Origin: Apostichopus japonicus
Lineage: Eukaryota; Echinodermata; Holothuroidea; Aspidochirotida; Stichopodidae
Assembly (NCBI RefSeq): GCF_037975245.1
Contig: NC_092579.1
Coordinates: 3,248,001-3,312,000, forward strand
DNA length: 64,000 nucleotides
Direction of reading: 5' to 3'
The notes under the pieces: generated by a model
Seen by the model: only the letters and a program-made list of their open reading frames with translations
What the model was told of the DNA's origin: nothing
The model's database searches: none
Program-made: the position numbers and the translations under genes
Shown here: piece after piece, positions 11,902 to 26,100 of the stretch
Layout of the letters: every line of letters starts with the position of its first letter
Position numbering within the stretch: the first letter of the stretch is position 1

Positions 11902-14900
11902 AGTACATGAGTATACACAATATGCACAAACTAGCTAAGTTTCTGTTTCACAAAGCTCCACATATATAAAATATATGAAGAAAAAGAGACACTGCAAAAG
12001 AAAAACCTTTCTTGAAGATTTCCTGTTACCCTCCTGATTCAACAGACATTTACCAAAAAATAAAATTTTGATCACACCCAAAAAAATTGAAAACTTCATA
12101 ACAATTTTTTGCAGAAAGACTTGAAGGCACTGAAAAGTGGGTACAAAGCCACACATTACCAAAAGATCTGTTAGATAACATCTTATACATATAATTTAAC
12201 CAAATTTAACTTTTAAAGTAGAAACATACCTTTTATAATAATAATTTTCATAATTATAGATATTTCACATTTTTTTCAGATAGAGAGAGGTAATTCATAT
12301 AATACAGCTACCACCTCAGATGTTCTTGCATAATTAATTAGGTTAATGTAAAGCCATCAGTAATAACATTGAGAATGTCTAATATTAAGCATATGTTGAA
12401 CTAGAAACACCTCAATAGCACAACAACAAATCAACTGGATGGGTGGTTATTTGAATACATTATTTGCATAAATATGGATGCAATTAAAAAGACAATTTGA
12501 CCTGACATGTCTACCTCATGTTTACCTTGGGGAGAGACAATGTTTAAACTTTTAAATTTTGCATCTCGTCAGTGGTCAACCACATCTTATATGAATAAAA
12601 AAAAAGAAAAAAAAAGGGCCAATCCTTGAGAACGGATTTTCTCATTAATTTATTCATTTTAATACTTAATTATTCAATTTATTCACTTTGCTGATATTAA
12701 TTAATACATTCATTTATTCATTCATTCAATGACTAATTCAATACATCTGTTAAAATGGAAGCAAATAATCAGCAACGTTTCATATCCATCAACCAGTCTT
12801 GTAAAAATCTGACAAAATATGGTAACAGACACATTTCCTTTAAATGTATATCAATATCCGACTATGAAATGAAAATTCTGACTCTGGGTAATTCTTCTAG
12901 GATACATAAAAATAAAAGTGGAAGATATGAAAGTTGGAAAATTAGCATAACAATGCGGAAGATGAGTGGAAATAAACAATATATGAAAGTTGGTAAATTA
13001 ACTTCAAATATATTAAGATGGGAAGAACGTCAACAAGAGGTAAGAGAAATACAACGGCAACCTTCTTGAAATGAAACCATGGCAACCCAGGATGAACACC
13101 GATTGGATATGGAATCCATTCTCAACTACAGAAGATACATCAACCTGAGTGACCATCCCTCCAATCAGGTTACCTGCTATATAATACAGTGGAAATGCTA
13201 CACTCATATTTAAAGGCATATTCCTTTGGAAGACAATTTTAGACTTATATTGATGAGAAAAATATTCCACATGGTTAGCCCGAAACCCTGTCAATGTCTT
13301 GTCCCTTACTCAATATACGGCTACTCTCAATGTACGGCTACTATGAGTGTAACCTACATCATTTTGACCGCTAAACATGTGACTTCTCCAGGAAGTTACT
13401 GTTGAGGGTCATGTCATCAGCGTGAATGCTCTTCAGAGGATTCACAAAGGCTATTATAATCTTCTTGTCGATTTATTTATGAAACCTGTCACATTTGGAA
13501 CCTTTACTTAGCTGTCAAAGTTCTCTGTGGTTAGAATTTCATCAAATTTCATCCTTTTGTAGAAATATTATATTATTCCATGTATAGGGGGGTTGAGTGC
13601 TTCAGGAAGACCCTTTCACTCTTAACGTTTCCCCCGGGAAACAGTTTAGCCCTCACCATCATACATTCGGCCAAAACCGTTTTTTTTGGGTCAAATGAAC
13701 CTGTCTATAAACATAAATGTGCAACACATAAATGCAAAATGAAAGAAAACAAATTTAAAATTACGAACAGACAAAAAAACTAAGTAGTAAATTCACTTGA
13801 AAAACAACAGGGCTAAACATGCATCTGTAGCAGATACCATGATTTGATCATATATAATTGTTTGGAAAAAAAAAGAATAAAAAAGTAAACAAGATTTGAA
13901 AAAATGTTTAAAATCAATGCTTCTTATCTTCATTAATTACAAGACGGTTCCCTAGTTAAGTGACTATTATAGTACATACATACCAGAAATTTATACAAAT
14001 GAAACAAGAAATGAATTTCAAAACGATTTCACTTCATAAAAATTTCAATAAAAGTGCTCTGATCATGTTGATTCAGCTGCACTACCTCAACGCACAGGAC
14101 CATAATCATATAAACGATTGAGACACATATGTCAGTGTGAACTCAGGGGACCAGATGTCCATGATTCACGGGGACAGTCCCCAGATTTCAGGAAGCGTCC
14201 TCGTATCAAAACTATCCCTGGATTTGTCCCTGGACTTTATGTTCTGTCTCCGGATCTTGAGTAGTGTCCCTGAAATAATTAACAGTTGGCCTATTTGGCT
14301 TTTCTGTCGTAGGAACTGTCCGGTTTATACAAAGCTCATTAGGACTCATTGATAAAGGCAAGACAGATTGCTAAATAATTTCAGATATTCAAATCATACA
14401 TAGATGTTTTTGCACGTTACTGATAAATGCTATTATTTTACTTTGGAGTTTTCATTTGCACAACGGAGGTTCTTGTGCAATTGACAACCATCTTTTAACA
14501 AATTTTGAGGACGTCTCAGTGTTTTGCAGTGCTATGCAACACCACATAATGCTGAGGTGCCATCAAACTTCCAACCCTCCCTTTAGACAGACAAGAGAAG
14601 GTATGGTCGATCGCCTAAATGTCAACATGAGGGGGTTGAAATTAAATCTGTCACCAGTTTTACTAAAAAAAAGATGGTCACCTTTGTGTAAACTTAATGG
14701 ATGTATGAAAGAAAGAATTATTCGAGCATAGAAATATCTAACTTACTAACCAACTAATGACAAATGTTCCTAAACCAGAATACAATATTTTTTTTAAGTA
14801 CAGTCATCTTTTAGTTGACATCACTCAGGTCTGTGACATAGTGCAATAATGAATTTTTCACTTGTGTCACCCTCTCTCTGGGAAACTGGAAACAACATTA

Positions 14901-15659
14901 CAACCATTCTGAATGTTGCGATAGTTTTAAGGATTAAAATATATGTGAGAAACAACAGAAGTTGTGCGAGACAATAAAGCCACAATCGTCACGTGTACCC
15001 TCTCCTGTCAGATAATTTCTTAAATTTAGTTTTATCTTTACAACGTATCTTACAAATTTGCACTGACATCGCAGTTTAAAATTCAAGTTAACATTTTTAT
15101 CCAATTATATTAAACCAAGACAATATATATAGAGGTATAACAATTTTTGGAGAACAAAGTTAAATCTTCTCTCATAATTTCTTACTAATGAGAATATTTT
15201 TGATTAATATTTCTTAAAAATGGCAAATGTAAACTTCACATCATGAAAGCTCTAACTGATAAGCTGAGTAAATATAAAATCAAACATAAGTGTTTACAAT
15301 TAAACCTGTGAACTGTTACCTCATATGTACCTACATTTTCAAATTGAAACAGTGTTTAGGATCTTCAACCAAAAAGAAGCTTTCTGAAATGCATCTTACC
15401 AAAATTGGTTTGAATGGCAATGAGGACTGTTAATAAATGTGCCCCAAGCCTCCAATGGCTTTAAAATCGCAGAAGCTTAATATAAGGGAAGGAGAAATAA
15501 CACTTGTATATACGCTGAATTGTGGTCAATTCAATGATTGAGTATATATATATTGATATCTTGATTGTAAGTTTCTTTATGTGTGTGACCATTACATAGA
15601 AAGTAATTAAATATTTGATTCAAACAATAAACTATCAATATATGGATTGATTTGATCAA
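11902..15659. other. Non-coding; unclassified repeats
   Basis: AT-rich. A 14,140-14,330 stretch with 'ggggaccagatgtcc' and repeated 'tgtccc.gga' looks like a decayed DNA-transposon end. The open frames at 12,755-13,069 and 13,013-13,294 have no recognisable domain or splice signals. Confidence 0.4.
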
Positions 15660-16840
15660 TCAATCAATTACTCAGCAATTCAATCAATCCATTAATGAAC
15701 CAATAAACTGATCCATTGATCCATCAATCACTTAACAAATTGATCAATCAATCAATACCACTGATCCATCCATAAACTGATCCAAGGGTCCCTCAATAAA
15801 TTAAACACATTGATCAATCCATCGGATCAATCAATCCATTGATGAACCAATAAACTGATCCATTGATCCATCAGTCACTTAACAAATTTATCAATACCAC
15901 TGATCCATCCATAAACTGATCCAAGGGTCCCTCAATAAATTAAACACATTGATCAATCCATCATTCAATCGAACCATTGATGAACCAATAAACTGATCAA
16001 TCGATCACTTAACAAATTGATCAATCAATCAATACACCGATCCATCCATAAACTGATCCAAGGGTCCCTCCATATATTAAACCCATAGATCAATCCATCA
16101 ATCAATCGATTCATTGATGAACCAATAAACTGATCCATTGATCCATCAGTCACTTAACAAATTGATCGATCAATCAAATACACCGATCAATCCATAAACT
16201 GATCCAAGAGTCCCTCAATAAATTAAACACATTCATCAATCAATGGATCCATTGAAGAACCAATAAACTGATCCATTGATCCATCAGTCACTTAACAAAT
16301 TGATCAATCAATCAATACACCGATCCATCCATAAACTGATCCAAGGGTCCCTCAATAAATTAAACATATTCATCAATCAATCGGTCCATTGATGAACCAA
16401 TGAACTGATCCATTGATCCATCAGTCACTTAACAAATTGATCAATCAATCAATACACCGATCCATCCATAAACTGATACAAGGGTCCCTCAATAAATTAA
16501 ACACATTGATTAATCCATCGATCCATTGATGAACAAATAAAATGATCCATTGATCCATCAATCACTTAAAAAATTGATCAATCAATACACCGATCCATCC
16601 ATAAACTGATCCAAGGGTCCCTCAATAAATTAAACACATTGATCAATCCATCGCTCCATTGATGAACCAATAAACTGATCCATCAATCACTTAACAAATT
16701 GATCAATAAATCAATAAACCGATCCATCCATACACTGATCCAAGGGTCCCTCAATAAGTTAAACACTTTGATCAATCCATCGATCAATTGATCAATCGAT
16801 CGATCAATCCATTGATCAATCGATCAATCAATCTAAAAAT
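15660..16840. repeat. Tandem satellite, 129-146 bp period, built of ATCA/ATCC
   Basis: The landmark TCCAAGGGTCCCTC recurs eight times (15781, 15920, 16057, 16203, 16340, 16477, 16610, 16739). The units are themselves made from ATCA, ATCC and ATTG tetranucleotides. The array ends about 50 bp from the TMC stop codon. Confidence 0.95.
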
Positions 16841-16892
16841 CAATGCAATACCAACCAATCAGTCAAAATTACCCCTCATCTACTTCTATAGG

Positions 16893-17138
16893 TCAATGGT
16901 TGACAACGACTGGTGCTCCTGGATAATTTAAATGCTGTTGGTTGTTTGTCTGTTGGTTTCGTCCCCCATTACCATCCTTGGACTGAACGTATTTATGATT
17001 ATGAGGCTTGTTTCCCTCAGTCTTGGTGCGATCCTGCTCTGCTAACCTGCGGTGCCTTACATTGTCCTTTGTATTAGCAGTGAGATTTCCAACTACTGCA
17101 CGAAGTCGCTTCAAGAGAAATCGTTTATCCTGTCCCTC
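16893..17138 (-). CDS. TMC: TMC terminal coding exon 17 and stop
   Basis: Acceptor AACAACAG, opening EGQDKRFLLKRLR as expected for the TMC C-terminal region, then a polar Asn/Gln-rich tail ending VVVNH and TGA. About 40 nt beyond the stop the sequence enters a satellite array, so the 3' UTR overlaps it. Confidence 0.9.
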   Translation of the reverse strand, partial: EGQDKRFLLKRLRAVVGNLTANTKDNVRHRRLAEQDRTKTEGNKPHNHKYVQSKDGNGGRNQQTNNQQHLNYPGAPVVVNH

Positions 17139-20100
17139 CTGTTGTTAGAAAAGATTTAAAATTCAAGACTTAAACAAGAGCATCTTTTGTGAATCATTTT
17201 GTAAACGGATGCTACCATTGTTGCGTAAGGAAGCTTACAAATATTACTAACTTGGTAGTGAAACAATATATCTTCCTTTTTAAGGTAGATAAAAGCAGAG
17301 GACTAAAGGAGCCTGTCAATCTGAAAAAAGGGTCCTGTCTGACTACACAAAGGTGACAATAAGTGAAGAATCTTTTAAGTTTTTATTGTAGATATCAGGA
17401 GACTAACCAAATCACATAGACCAGTCCAACAGGACCTGCTTGACAAACCAACCAATGTGACATGTCTCACTGACCAACAGGACCAGACCTGCCACAGTAA
17501 CAAGAGATTTGTATGACTGACCAACAGGACATGTCTGACTAACCAATCAATGAGACCTGCCTGACTAACCAATCAAGGAGACATGTCTACTGACCAACAG
17601 GACCAGACCTGCCACAGTAACAAGAGATTTGTATGACTGACCAACAGGACCCATCTGACTAACCAATCAAGGTGACATGTCTACTGACCAACAAGACCTC
17701 TCTGTGTAACAAGAGACTTGTGTGACTGACCAAAGAGACCTGCCTTACTGACCAAGGTCGTTAGCTACTGCATAAATACAAGAGAAGAGGGAGTGGGGGG
17801 TGTGGGAGGGGTTACTGAACAGTACTCTGAGAGATGGTATGGGAATGGTGTAAGAAAAGATTGAAATATAACAATGATGCTATTAATTGATATAAATCCT
17901 TACCAGGATAATCTGTTGCTTTAGCCTTTTGATGATCTTTCTCCTTCCCTTAGTTACCGTCCGGAAGTAGTATATTGCCAGGCTAAAATGAATAGACACA
18001 AAAATGCCAACATTCAAGGGTCAACAAGAAACTCAAAATTTCATTTTTGCACTTCAATCATAGCTTGCACATACACTTATGAAAGTGTTTCTGTTCTTGA
18101 CAGTGTATAGCTCCCATAAACACATGGTTGACACTACCAGGCCATTCTTTCACTTGAAATTACCTGTAAACAGGTTCTTTACATATTCTTATATCACATT
18201 TGTAGACTTTAAGATATTTTCTCTCTCTGTTTCAAAGTTATCATTTACATTGTATTTGTTAAATATGGATACAGAAAGGTGTCTGGCCAGCCACAATATA
18301 TTCCGAATCAAACAAACTTCATTCACCACTAATTTCATTCATTCGTTTGGAATTATCCCTCATAGAGTACGAAAGGCACGTATATGAAAGGTACAGATTA
18401 TATCTAAGCGTAAAAGAAAGTAAACTCAAAACTCGAGGGCTTAACAAGTAGAATACTCCCTGAAAAAAAAAGCACAAAAGAAAAAGCTGAGGAAACTATA
18501 CACATAAATTAACCCATAGTTTACCCCCCAACCACACCCCCCCCCCCAACTCTCTTTCTCTCATTTATCATTCACTTGAAACAAAGGATTTGGGAGTATG
18601 GATGCCTGATCTTGAGTCTACTTTAATGAGCACTCGGTGAGAATTGTTTGATATGAAAAGACTTGAGATAACTTTATTGAACTTAGTTACAGAGAGAGAA
18701 ACATGTTAGCAAACTGCAATTTCTACTGCTAAAAGCCTGTTCAGGTAAGTAAAAGTTACAAGGCCCAATGATGTGTTGATCCTATAACAGGATCTTTTTC
18801 AGAGGATAAAAGTTAGCCTCTGAGGAAGATCCTGCAAGGATCAAAACATCAGGCCCTCAAACTCTTACATACTTAGTTATAGAAGAGTAGCCTTATATCT
18901 CAGACACAGAGAACACAGAAACAAGAGTGGAAAAGATGGCTTACATAAGAACGATGATGACGGCCAGGATAAATCCAGGTGACGTCAGAATGCTGAAGAT
19001 GGTGGTGATGATATCATTCCAACCTTGAACCTGATCCAAAAGGACCTCAAACGGATTTTCTAGGCCTCTGAAAGGACCACAGTTATCTGACGGTATCGAT
19101 CTTAGAAAATGGAAGGAAGGCAATATTTCTAATAGATTATCAGAATCTTACAAAATCAGTCATAAAGTGATGTCATCCCCACATTGTGTCCAAAAGTGTG
19201 CTCATACTGAAACTGAGCTAAGTAATAATGATCAAGATGGGAAATCACAAACAGCAATCATAATAATACTGCATCAACAGGGGTATATGTGATAAAGACT
19301 GGACAGGGCAATGAAACCTGATGACCCTGACCAAACAATTTAAAAACAAATTAAAAAGGGACAGAGACAATATGACAAGAAATGATAGACGTATAGCATT
19401 TATACACCATACGCAAATAATATTTATCATCCACACATGGATAACATTCATAGTCCATACACAGGTAGTATTCATACATACATAGTTGTCATAAGCCTAA
19501 TACAAACATAATTTCTATGCCATGTATACAATCCATTCTCCAGAAAAAATAGCAATAATACTCCATACACACATAGCATTCACATTGGAAACACAGATAG
19601 AGTCCATTTTCCATACACAAATGGCATCCAAACTCCTTATTTAAATAGCATCCATATTCCATACACAAATAGTATGCATACCTTAAACACAAATAGCATC
19701 CATACTCTATACACAAATAGCATTCATAGTGAAGGCACAAACAGAATCATATCCCACAATAGCCTTCAAATTCTGAACACGACATCATACTCACTCTACT
19801 CCCAACTAGCATTCCTACCAAATCTATAGGATAGTAAGTGACTCACTGTACTATTATGTACCCCACAGAGAAACCACAAATAGCAAAGAACACAAACAGA
19901 ATTATAAGGAAGACTGTCTTTGTGAGTGAAGCTCTCCAAGCCTGGTTGGACGGTGTACAGTTGTATAGGACACTTGTCTGAAAATAAGAGGAAAAGAGAG
20001 AGGAAAATAGGTATGGATACTCAGAAAGGATGCAAATTGTCAGGTTGAGACTTTAAAATGAGAAGGAAAATAAACAAGATTGATAACATGAGAAAAGACC

Positions 20101-23100
20101 TTGGGGTAAGTTATACATGAGATCTTGTGACCAAACTGCACAGCAGTAATAGTGCTATTACATATATGCTGAGATATGAGGTCCAAAGAAAAATTGAAGG
20201 GTGGCCTCCAGAGGGTGGGTATCGAAAAGAGAAACTGTATGGTACAACAATAATATATATTTATATGTATAATGTTTGAAATCTAACCAAACAGGAAAAC
20301 GACGAAATGAAAAGAAAGAAGATGGTATTTGCATGATAAGAATGTAAGAATGTAATTTCATACCCTCTTGACATAGAATGTGATAATTATCTTGATGATG
20401 CAGAAAGCCATAAGGAGAGGTGAGAAATACATTCCAATCCTGAAAAATAAAATATAAAAGATGTCCTGAAACATGTTTGAGTTTATCAACTATAAACAGC
20501 ACCAATGACAAAGTAACATAACATGCTACTTTCCCATCACAATCTCCTTCCACAATTCATTCATCTAGCCTTGATAAATGTGTGGCATCTATGTCTGCAC
20601 AATGTTATGTCTTAATTTATAACCAGTTTTAAACATGCCATACTCTGGATTCAGTTTTAAGACCTGGTCTGGTAATGGTATTCTGATAAATGCTTTGAAT
20701 ATGATATCTGTTGGGACGATGTCTTATATTTGATCAAACCATCTTAAAACATGAATATTTACCATTCAAAAATGTTTTAAAAGTTTTAAGTAGGCAGTTG
20801 CTAAGTGACCTTCCAATTGTGTGCACTTTTGAATGGATATATCATATATCATTCACAAGTTGACAATCTAATGATTAGTGATGGCATTTGGTTTGGTCCA
20901 ATCAAATCACTTACTCGTAAAAAACATAATAATTTGTATAGGCATTTGACTGGATCAAGTATATCACTGAACCTTAACAACCTAATAATCTGTGACTTGA
21001 TCAAGTTTATCCCTTAACCTTAACAACTTTTAATAGCAACCTAAACATGTGCAGACTTGTAACTGGGAAATTTATCACCTACCCTTTAACTACATAGTAT
21101 TTGCATGGGCATCGCGATTGGCTCATGTACATCACTTAACCCTAGCAACGTAAAAGTTTGTGGTGCGTGGACATGTGGTTGGGTCACGCTACATATTGTC
21201 AGAATGACTTACCATGTGTAAACCTGTGACTGGATCATGTACATCACTTAACCCTAGCAACGTAAAAGTTTGTGGTGCGTGGACACTTGGTTGGGTCATG
21301 CTACATATTGTCAGAATGACTTACCATGTGTTAACCTGTGACTGGATCATGTACATCACTTAACCCTAGCAACGTAAAAGTTTGTGGTGCATGGACACGT
21401 GGTTGGGTCACGCTACATATTGTCAGAATGACTTACCATGTGTTAACCTGTGACTGGATCAAGTACATCACTTAACCCTAGCAACGTAAAAGTTTGTGGT
21501 GCATGGACACGTGGTTGGGTCACGCTACATATTGTCAGAATGACTTACCATGTGTTAACCTGTGACTGGATCAAGTACATCACTTAACCCTAGCAACGTA
21601 AAAGTTTGTGGTGCATGGACACGTGGTTGGGTCACGCTACATATTGTCAGAATGACTTACCATGTGTAAACCTGTGACTGGATCATGTACATCACTTAAC
21701 CCTAGCAACGTAAAAGTTTGTGGTGCGTGGACACGTGGTTGGGTCACGCTACATATTGTCAGAATGACTTACCATGTGTAAACCTGTGACTGGATCATGT
21801 ACATCACTTAACCCTAGCAACGTAAAAGTTTGTGGTGTGTGGACACGTGGTTGGGTCACGCTACATATTGTCAGAATGACTTACCATGTGTAAACCTGTG
21901 ACTGGATCATGTACATCACTTAACCCTAGCAACGTAAAAGTTTGTGGTGCGTGGACACGTGGTTGGGTCACGCTACATATTGTCAGAATGACTTACCATG
22001 TGTAAACCTGTGACTGGATCATGTACATCACTTAACCCTAGCAACGTAAAAGTTTGTGGTGCGTGGACACGTGGTTGGGTCACGCTACATATTGTCAGAA
22101 TGACTTACCGTGTGTAAACCTGTGACTGGATCATGTACATCACTTAACCCTAGCAACGTAAAAGTTTGTGGTGCGTGGACACGTGGTTGGGTCACGCTAC
22201 ATATTGTCAGAATGACTTACCATGTGTAAACCTGTGACTGGATCATGTACATCACTTAACCCTAGCAATGTAAAAGTTTGTGGTGCGTGGACACGTGGTT
22301 GGGTCACGCTACATATTGTCAGAATGACTTACCATGTGTAAACCTGTGACTGGATCATGTACATCACTTAACCCTAGCAATGTAAAAGTTTGTGGTGCGT
22401 GGACACGTGGTTGGGTCACGCTACATATTGTCAGAATGACTTACCATGTGTAAACCTGTGACTGGATCATGTACATCACTTAACCCTAGCAACGTAAAAG
22501 TTTGTGGTGCGTGGACACGTGGTTGGGTCACGCTACATATTGTCAGAATGACTTACCATGTGTAAACCTGTGACTGGATCATGTACATCACTTAACCCTA
22601 GCAACATAAAAGTTTGTGATGCGTGGACACGTGGTTGGGTCACGATACATATTGTATGACTGACTTACCATGTGTAAACCTGTGACTGGATCATGTACAT
22701 CACTTAACCCTAGCAACATAAAAGTTTGTGATGCGTGGACACGTGGTTGGGTCACGATACATATTGTATGACTGACTTACCATGTGTAAACCTGTGACTG
22801 GATCATGTACATCACTTAACCCTAGCAACGTAAAAGTTTGTGATGCGTGGACACGTGGTTGGGTCACGCTACATATTGTCAGACTGACTAACCATGTATA
22901 TTGTCTGACTGACTTACCATGAATATCGTCTGAATGACTTACCATGTATAAGCCTGTGACTGAATCAAATCCATGGTGTTTCTTGCAATGTTGAACTCGG
23001 GTGACGTAAGTCCCTTGAAGCAGAATTTCCTCATAATCCTAAAATGAGATAAATTTCAAGAAAACCCATGGAAAAAGAAGTTCAGTAACAAGGCTTAAAT

Positions 23101-26100
23101 CAAACAGGGTTTTGGTACACTTTTCTGGAATAGGTAGACATATCAATGAGAAACAATGAGAAACCAATAGAAAGGAAATGGTTGAAATGGAAAACAAAAT
23201 AATCACAAATTTGTTACATTAATTTGACTTCATTAATTTCTGTTGCCAGATTATATTGTAGACAGTCATTTTAAATTAACTGGATCTACAAATTGAAGAA
23301 GCCATAACAGAAGGAAATAATGAAAATATTCTCCTAAACAAACCAAAAAGGACTGAACCCAACTTAGACATCTTTAAGCCATACCAGAAGGAAAAAAACC
23401 CACAAACTATAGAGCTGAAGATCTGAAACCAACAATATTGCTTTTAAAAACATGCTTAATTTATAGAATTTGTTTGAAATGCAAAACTTACGCAAAGATG
23501 AGCTCTCCAAGACCTGTGGCTACAAACTGAACCAAGAAGTCAATAATGACCAACTTGTAAATTTCTTGCCCTGCAAAAGTTTCCCAACACTACAAAAGAA
23601 AAAAAAAGAAGAAAAAAAGTAAAAACAGAATAATAATTAGAGAGAATTATGAGAGAATAGTAGATGGACAAACCAGAAATCCATAAAAGGCTTGATGATT
23701 CCTTGCCAAATTTCATGTCACTGTTGACAATGTCTTCAGGTAAACTTGCTTATTTTTAGTTTATTATTACAAGAAATGACAGGCCAAAACCCCCAAAATG
23801 CTTCTAAGCTACTTTACCCATCGCTGTCTTGGTTTTAGTTGGATTTCTCTAGGTGATATATCTGTTATAATATAAGTACAAGAAACAAATCATGCATTAA
23901 GTTTCCAAAAATTTGACTTTTCAATGTTACACAAGAAAAACGAAACATTCTTTTTGTGCTTTCCATGTTTCTTACCTCGCACGAATCTACGTCGCAGTTT
24001 TCCACTTGTTGTAGCCAGAACACGATGAGGGTTACCAGGACGACGACTTTCATCAGGAATACTCTGTAGAGAAACAATCACAACGAAAACAAGTAGACTT
24101 TGTCCCCAGAAGACAATATCATGTTTTGTGGAAATGGCTTATCAATGCTGACAATGCATACTTTAAACCTTAAGGCAGACCCAGTCTGTGAGGGTTGTTT
24201 TAGTCTGATACCAAAGACATGTCACTTGTTTCTTCATACAGATCAAGTCTTATAGGTATAGATGGCCTTCTGTCTTAAGACTATCAAATGATTTTGAACC
24301 TACTATGATTCCTGACAATGACAAAATTCTTTATCATTTCATGATCAAAAAGAGCTGATTTTGAGGAAAACAACTTGGGGGGGGGGGGATGAGGGGAAGG
24401 GTGGGTAGCATAAGGTAGGGGGACTATGACTATGAAAAGGCCATTATGGATTATTGTTTCATTTATCATTAACAACTACTAGTAAATTAGTCAGATATAT
24501 ATATCAGAATATTGATACCAAAATGAAAACACAAAGACACTTAATTGTCACACTTTTCGGTGATATTCCAAGCCTTTACTCGTCAACTTAGCCACTGGAA
24601 AACAAGATTGTGTTGCCAGTTTAAATATTCAAACAAAGACAATCACTAACCTCCCCACCCCCCCCCACCCCTTCAATAAGTAAACACTCTCTAATGACTG
24701 AAAACTGAAGATGTGAAAGGCCTAATTATTATCAACAGAACTGATTTTTGAGAGTTGTACCTACCTGCCTAAAGCCACATAAAGAGCGTTTCTGGGATTT
24801 TTGTATCTCTCAAGGTTTGTGATGACAGTAAACATATACGGCAAAATCAGATTATAGCCAGCTACTAAGAGTGGAACCGCTAGTTCAGACAAGAACTCCC
24901 CAACATTCTAAGAGACAACAAATCTGAAATAGTTAATATCACTGGCAATGTTATATACAAACACTGTTTCATTCTCCAATCTTTTATTGTTTTGTAAAGA
25001 AAAAGTTTTTTGATGAGTTGATAATTCTCCTCAAATGACCACAGCTTCAGCCCTGATTCTTATATGCAAAATAGGCTAGGCTTTAGTAGTACACCTCATA
25101 GAAGAGCGCAGTAGTACTAGAATACATGTGGACGTTTGTTAAAGAAATGCTTAACTTGAGACATTTCTTGCGACGTTAACATATAACAAACATTAACAGT
25201 TTACTGGCGAGCAAAATTTACTGTACAAACAATTAGTATTGCGCCGATATCACCAATATCGTTTTTGGCCGATATCCGATATTATCATCCCAATATCGGT
25301 CCGATACCGATACGATACCGATATTTTTTAACAGACAAAATAAACTGGACGCAGTAAATGTGAGCCTTAACATCGTAAAGACTTACAAGTTGCTTACAGT
25401 GTTAACGTATGCTTGCAAAATTGCATCTTAATTAGGTTACGAACTGTCGATCACAATGTAAAAGTTATAATTTATTGAGTTTATACTCAATGTACAACTT
25501 ATTCACTTGACCGTATAGAGAAAAAAAAACTGAAAATCAGTAGAGAAATGACCAGTTGTGTACGGAAAGTAAGGTGGTACACCTTTCAAATATTACGAAA
25601 GATCGAGCAATTTTTACTCTCGAAAAATTCACGCAAAACTGGCATATCGTACTAAATGCAACTAATGTCATGTAAACAAGGCTCTAGTACATCCATTTAT
25701 GAATATACCGTAAGACCACATCTGTTGTTAAGCGGGGGAAAAGAAAGTATTTTCTAGAATTTCCAAAAATACGGAAAAAATTATATCCTACCATACTTAA
25801 GTGTATGGCAAATAGCCTAACCACCTCGGCCGTTACGGATCTCACATAACTAAAAAGTTCCTTGGCAACGTGCCAAAAATGTTAACAAACAGGTGTTACA
25901 CAGGGGATGAGCTCACAGTTGTTTGGGAAGGTACCTGGGAAAATTTGCAGCACATGTACCGTGGTAGTTGGGTATAGGGTTAAACACTGCAGTTGTAAAA
26001 ATGTACGCATAGTGCACGCTATTCATTGTTAGGCAGTCTAGAAACAAGGCTTTGCTGAACGTTGTTTGTTTCATAATATCGGAAGTTTTGTAAGTTGCAC

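Noticed and set aside
13013..13294. 93-codon minus-strand frame with FPLYYIAGNLIGGMVTQVDV
   Set aside because: Looks protein-like locally, but no family is recognised and the flanking donor is poor; could be a fossil repeat.
19245..19740. Minus-strand frames with repeated CYLCMEYG-like units, resembling a cysteine-rich repeat protein
   Set aside because: Arise from a degenerate minisatellite within a TMC intron; units vary irregularly and show no start or splice support.
20860..22935. CRISPR array
   Set aside because: Regular units, but no repeat/spacer alternation: the whole 112-bp unit is conserved, and the context is a eukaryotic intron.
22700..22945. 81-codon minus-strand frame
   Set aside because: End of TMC exon 12 region read through into the 112-bp array.
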